Assembly: GCA_013001365.1 (NCBI GenBank)
Contig: JABDMQ010000403.1
Span: 1 to 15,137, forward strand
DNA from: Flavobacteriaceae bacterium
GTDB taxonomy: Bacteria > Bacteroidota > Bacteroidia > Flavobacteriales > Flavobacteriaceae
DNA length: 15,137 nucleotides
Direction: 5' to 3'
Part shown: one piece after another, positions 13,174-15,137 of the stretch
Layout: every line of letters begins with the position of its first letter
Numbering within the stretch: position 1 is the first letter of the stretch
Notes under the pieces: model-generated
Told to the model about the DNA's origin: nothing
Seen by the model: the letters and a program-made list of their open reading frames with translations, nothing else
Database searches by the model: none
Made by a program: the position numbers and the translations under genes

Positions 13174-14598
13174 ATGAAAATGAGAAAGATCGCAACCCTA
13201 GTAATAGCATCTGCCTTAGGCGGTGTTATGGCCCTTGGCACTTACATGCAGTTTGTTGAGAAAGAAGAACCAATAGTATTAGAACAACAGAGCGAAATGC
13301 CGCTGTTCGTGCCTACAAAGATCAATACATCCAATGCAATGCTCGAGGCTGTGGAGGAAACTGATTTTGTAGCAGCTGCAGAAAACACGGTTAATGCCGT
13401 AGTGCACGTCAAGAGTACAACGATAAATGACCAGCTTACGTTTGAGGACCTCTTTTTCGGTAGAAGGACCCAAAGATCACAAGTTGGATCAGGATCTGGC
13501 GTCATTATTTCACCTGATGGATATATAGTTACAAACAATCATGTTATTGAAGGGTCGCAGTCATTAACAGTTACTACCAATGACAACAAGACCATGGAGG
13601 CTGTTGTTATAGGAACGGACCCAAAAACAGATATTGCCCTTTTAAAGATAGATGCGGATGAAGACTTGGTATTTGTGCCGTTTGGGGATTCAGACACAGC
13701 GCAGATCGGAGAATGGGTCTTGGCCGTGGGAAATCCATTTAACCTTACATCAACAGTAACTGCCGGAATAATTAGCGCTAAATCTCGTGATCTAACTGGA
13801 GGACAAGGTTTCCAGTCGTTCATTCAAACAGATGCTGCAGTTAATCCTGGAAATTCTGGAGGTGCATTGGTCAATACCAATGGCGAATTAATTGGTATCA
13901 ATACAGCAATTACATCGGCAACAGGATCCTATGTAGGGTATTCTTTTGCTGTGCCAAGTAACATTGCAAGCAAGGTTGTAAGTGATATCCTGGAATATGG
14001 AAATGTCCAGAATGGAATCCTTGGAGTAAGTGGTGCATCGTTAAATAGTGAATATGCAGAAAAAGTAGGTATTGAAGAAACCGAAGGGTTTTATGTAGAC
14101 GATGTTACGGAGAAATCTGGAGCTGCCGCGGCTGGTATTAGAAGTGGTGATATAATCAAGAAATTGGACAATGTGAAAATCAACAAGTTTGCTGACTTAC
14201 GAGGTTTCCTTAGCTCTAAAAGACCAAATGATGTCATTAAAGTAACTATTTTACGCCGTGGCAATGAGAAAGTCTTACCAGTTAAGCTGACCAACAGCAC
14301 AGTAAGCCAAGTAGATTTCATGGGACTGGAACTTCGAAACCTTTCTAGCAAAGCGAAGAAAACCTATGGCATTGAAGGTGGCGCTTATGTTTTCAAGACA
14401 ACCAACAAAGAATGGTATGATAAGCTGGGCTTAAGAAATGGCTACATTATTACAGAAATTAACGATGAGCCAATCAATAGTATTATTGATATTCTTCAAT
14501 TCAAGAAGGACCATGCTGAAGAAGGAATTGAAAAAAGCATCAATAAAATTGAAGTTTTGAACAATCGTGGACAAAAAGAACGATATATTTTCAAATAA
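13174..14598 (+). CDS. Periplasmic serine protease/chaperone, HtrA/DegP (Do) family
   Basis: A 474-residue exported quality-control protease that degrades or holds misfolded envelope proteins. The N-terminal hydrophobic segment (7-24, ATLVIASALGGVMALGTY) is a signal peptide or anchor. The trypsin-like domain holds the triad His123 (NNHVIEG), Asp153 (TDIALLKI) and Ser228 (NPGNSGGAL). The loop before the core is short (DQLTFEDLFFGRRTQRSQ), unlike the long LA loop of E. coli DegP. A PDZ domain follows (about 284-373, LGVSGA, GFYVDDVTEKSGAAAAGIRSGDII). A second, less typical PDZ-like region occupies about 385-474 (GAYVFKTTNKEWYDKLGLRNGYIITEIND). The gene stands alone: divergent from dapF, with a strong terminator behind it and no TAnnTTTG box in front. 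Confidence 0.93.
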   Translation: MKMRKIATLVIASALGGVMALGTYMQFVEKEEPIVLEQQSEMPLFVPTKINTSNAMLEAVEETDFVAAAENTVNAVVHVKSTTINDQLTFEDLFFGRRTQRSQVGSGSGVIISPDGYIVTNNHVIEGSQSLTVTTNDNKTMEAVVIGTDPKTDIALLKIDADEDLVFVPFGDSDTAQIGEWVLAVGNPFNLTSTVTAGIISAKSRDLTGGQGFQSFIQTDAAVNPGNSGGALVNTNGELIGINTAITSATGSYVGYSFAVPSNIASKVVSDILEYGNVQNGILGVSGASLNSEYAEKVGIEETEGFYVDDVTEKSGAAAAGIRSGDIIKKLDNVKINKFADLRGFLSSKRPNDVIKVTILRRGNEKVLPVKLTNSTVSQVDFMGLELRNLSSKAKKTYGIEGGAYVFKTTNKEWYDKLGLRNGYIITEINDEPINSIIDILQFKKDHAEEGIEKSINKIEVLNNRGQKERYIFK

Positions 14599-14618
14599 AG
14601 AACAATAAATCCATAAAT

Positions 14619-14660
14619 AACCCTCAAGAATTATAATGTTCATGAGGGTTTTATTTTTTT
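14619..14660 (+). terminator. Intrinsic terminator downstream of htrA
   Basis: AACCCTCA (14619-14626) pairs with TGAGGGTT (14643-14650); inside, after one mismatch, GAA pairs with TTC around the loop TTATAATG. The stem is followed by a T-rich tail (TTATTTTTTT, 14651-14660). It begins 20 bases after the htrA stop and separates htrA from gap. This is the best terminator in the window. Confidence 0.88.
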
Positions 14661-14694
14661 ATGGAATAAGGTTACGAAAACGTTTGAATTATAG

Positions 14695-14702
14695 TACTTT
14701 TG
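14695..14702 (+). promoter_or_regulatory. Bacteroidota -7 promoter box for gap
   Basis: TACTTTTG followed by C matches TAnnTTTG exactly. It lies 32 bases before the gap ATG and just after the htrA terminator, giving a leader of about 27 nt. A TTTG at 14683-14686 is too close to be the -33 box. Confidence 0.6.
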
Positions 14703-14734
14703 CGCCGAATTTACAACCTTAAAAAACCTACGTA

Positions 14735-15137
14735 ATGAGTTTTAACGAAACTTATGAAAAAGAATTGGCCTTCCAGGCCGATCGTCGTCGTGCTACTGTC
14801 GAATTCATAAAAACAGTAAGCGACCTTTGGTACGACAAATCAATTGAACTTGTCCTCTTCCGTAATCAACTGATCGATAGGAATGTCAGTGAAATATTGA
14901 ATCTACATGAATACGCGATTAAATTCGTCCAGAAGCCAATTTCCATCTTCGATTCTGTAGAAATTGCACAAGCTATTCTATCCCTTGATATTCCCCCAGC
15001 AAAACTGGATATAGGTAAACTGACTTACGAATATCACCTAGAGGACACTAAATACAGCAATGCCAAGGCCTTTGTTATTGATAAATTAAGAGACGCCAAT
15101 AATTTTGAATCCATTAAACCAAAAGACGTTGTGCTTT
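14735..15137 (+). CDS. gap: Glyceraldehyde-3-phosphate dehydrogenase, N-terminal extension (partial)
   Basis: The first 134 codons of a gene cut by the right edge. The translation begins MSFNETYEKELAFQADRRRA and continues with VEFIKTVSDLWYDKSIELVLFRNQLIDR, FVQKPISIFDSVEIAQAIL, LDIPPAKLDIGKLTYEYHL and ends KPKDVVL. This is the N-terminal extension I recognise from the long (about 480-residue) GAPDH of Flavobacteriia. The NAD-binding YGFGRIGR motif would come next, just beyond the last base. The enzyme oxidises glyceraldehyde-3-phosphate in glycolysis or works in reverse in gluconeogenesis. The catalytic Cys is not in view, so the call rests on the extension alone. Confidence 0.8.
   Translation, partial: MSFNETYEKELAFQADRRRATVEFIKTVSDLWYDKSIELVLFRNQLIDRNVSEILNLHEYAIKFVQKPISIFDSVEIAQAILSLDIPPAKLDIGKLTYEYHLEDTKYSNAKAFVIDKLRDANNFESIKPKDVVL

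Noticed and set aside
13242..14351. Minus-strand open frames inside htrA
   Set aside because: Serine- and threonine-rich translations are the usual antisense image of the Gly/Val/Asn-rich protease domain; no independent signal supports them.
1..15137. Mobile element, prophage, CRISPR array, defence or toxin-antitoxin system
   Set aside because: No transposase, integrase, regular spacer-repeat array, inverted-repeat ends or small paired genes were found; nearly all DNA is filled by core genes.

Overview
The window looks like a stretch of core chromosome from a member of the Bacteroidota, most probably family Flavobacteriaceae. The sequence is AT-rich. Several genes are preceded by the Bacteroidota-type -7 box TAnnTTTG rather than a sigma-70 -10 box. 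One gene encodes a secreted enzyme ending in a type IX secretion (T9SS) sorting domain. The glyceraldehyde-3-phosphate dehydrogenase at the right edge has the long N-terminal extension typical of this phylum. No tRNA, rRNA, CRISPR array, insertion sequence or prophage gene was seen.

Layout. (1) 1-2069: the 3' end of a rightward gene (probably a GNAT acetyltransferase) converges on a leftward three-gene operon, GNAT acetyltransferase -> prmC -> LOG-family nucleotide hydrolase, joined by 4-bp ATGA overlaps. (2) 2070-4214: a rightward operon of a LEA_2-type lipoprotein, ribD and an IMPACT/YigZ-family protein. The last two genes start with TTG three bases after the preceding stop codon. (3) 4211-4603: a leftward YbgC-like acyl-CoA thioesterase. 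(4) 4604-9003: a 207-bp leader, then dnaA, a low-molecular-weight protein tyrosine phosphatase, a T9SS-secreted PQQ-type sugar dehydrogenase and an RsmI-like tetrapyrrole-methylase-fold methyltransferase. (5) 9013-13049: leftward cell-envelope genes. Read in order of transcription these are dapF (meso-diaminopimelate), a RimJ/RimL-like acetyltransferase, mltG (glycan strand terminator), a DUF2279 envelope protein and a lytic-transglycosylase-like protein with its own promoter. (6) 13174-end: a periplasmic HtrA/DegP-like protease, a clear intrinsic terminator, and the 5' end of gap.

Functionally the window combines replication initiation (dnaA), translation termination (prmC), riboflavin synthesis (ribD), and a peptidoglycan and envelope-quality block (dapF, mltG, the lytic-transglycosylase-like gene, DUF2279, htrA). 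I see no convincing new multi-gene system; most of it is conserved housekeeping DNA. The points most worth a second look are clusters of GTTAA repeats upstream of promoters at 9.76 kb and 13.1 kb, a hairpin with a T-run in the dnaA leader, an RsmI-like methyltransferase with altered N-terminal motifs, a DUF2279 protein between two peptidoglycan-cleaving enzymes, and a secreted sugar dehydrogenase placed in the dnaA gene string.
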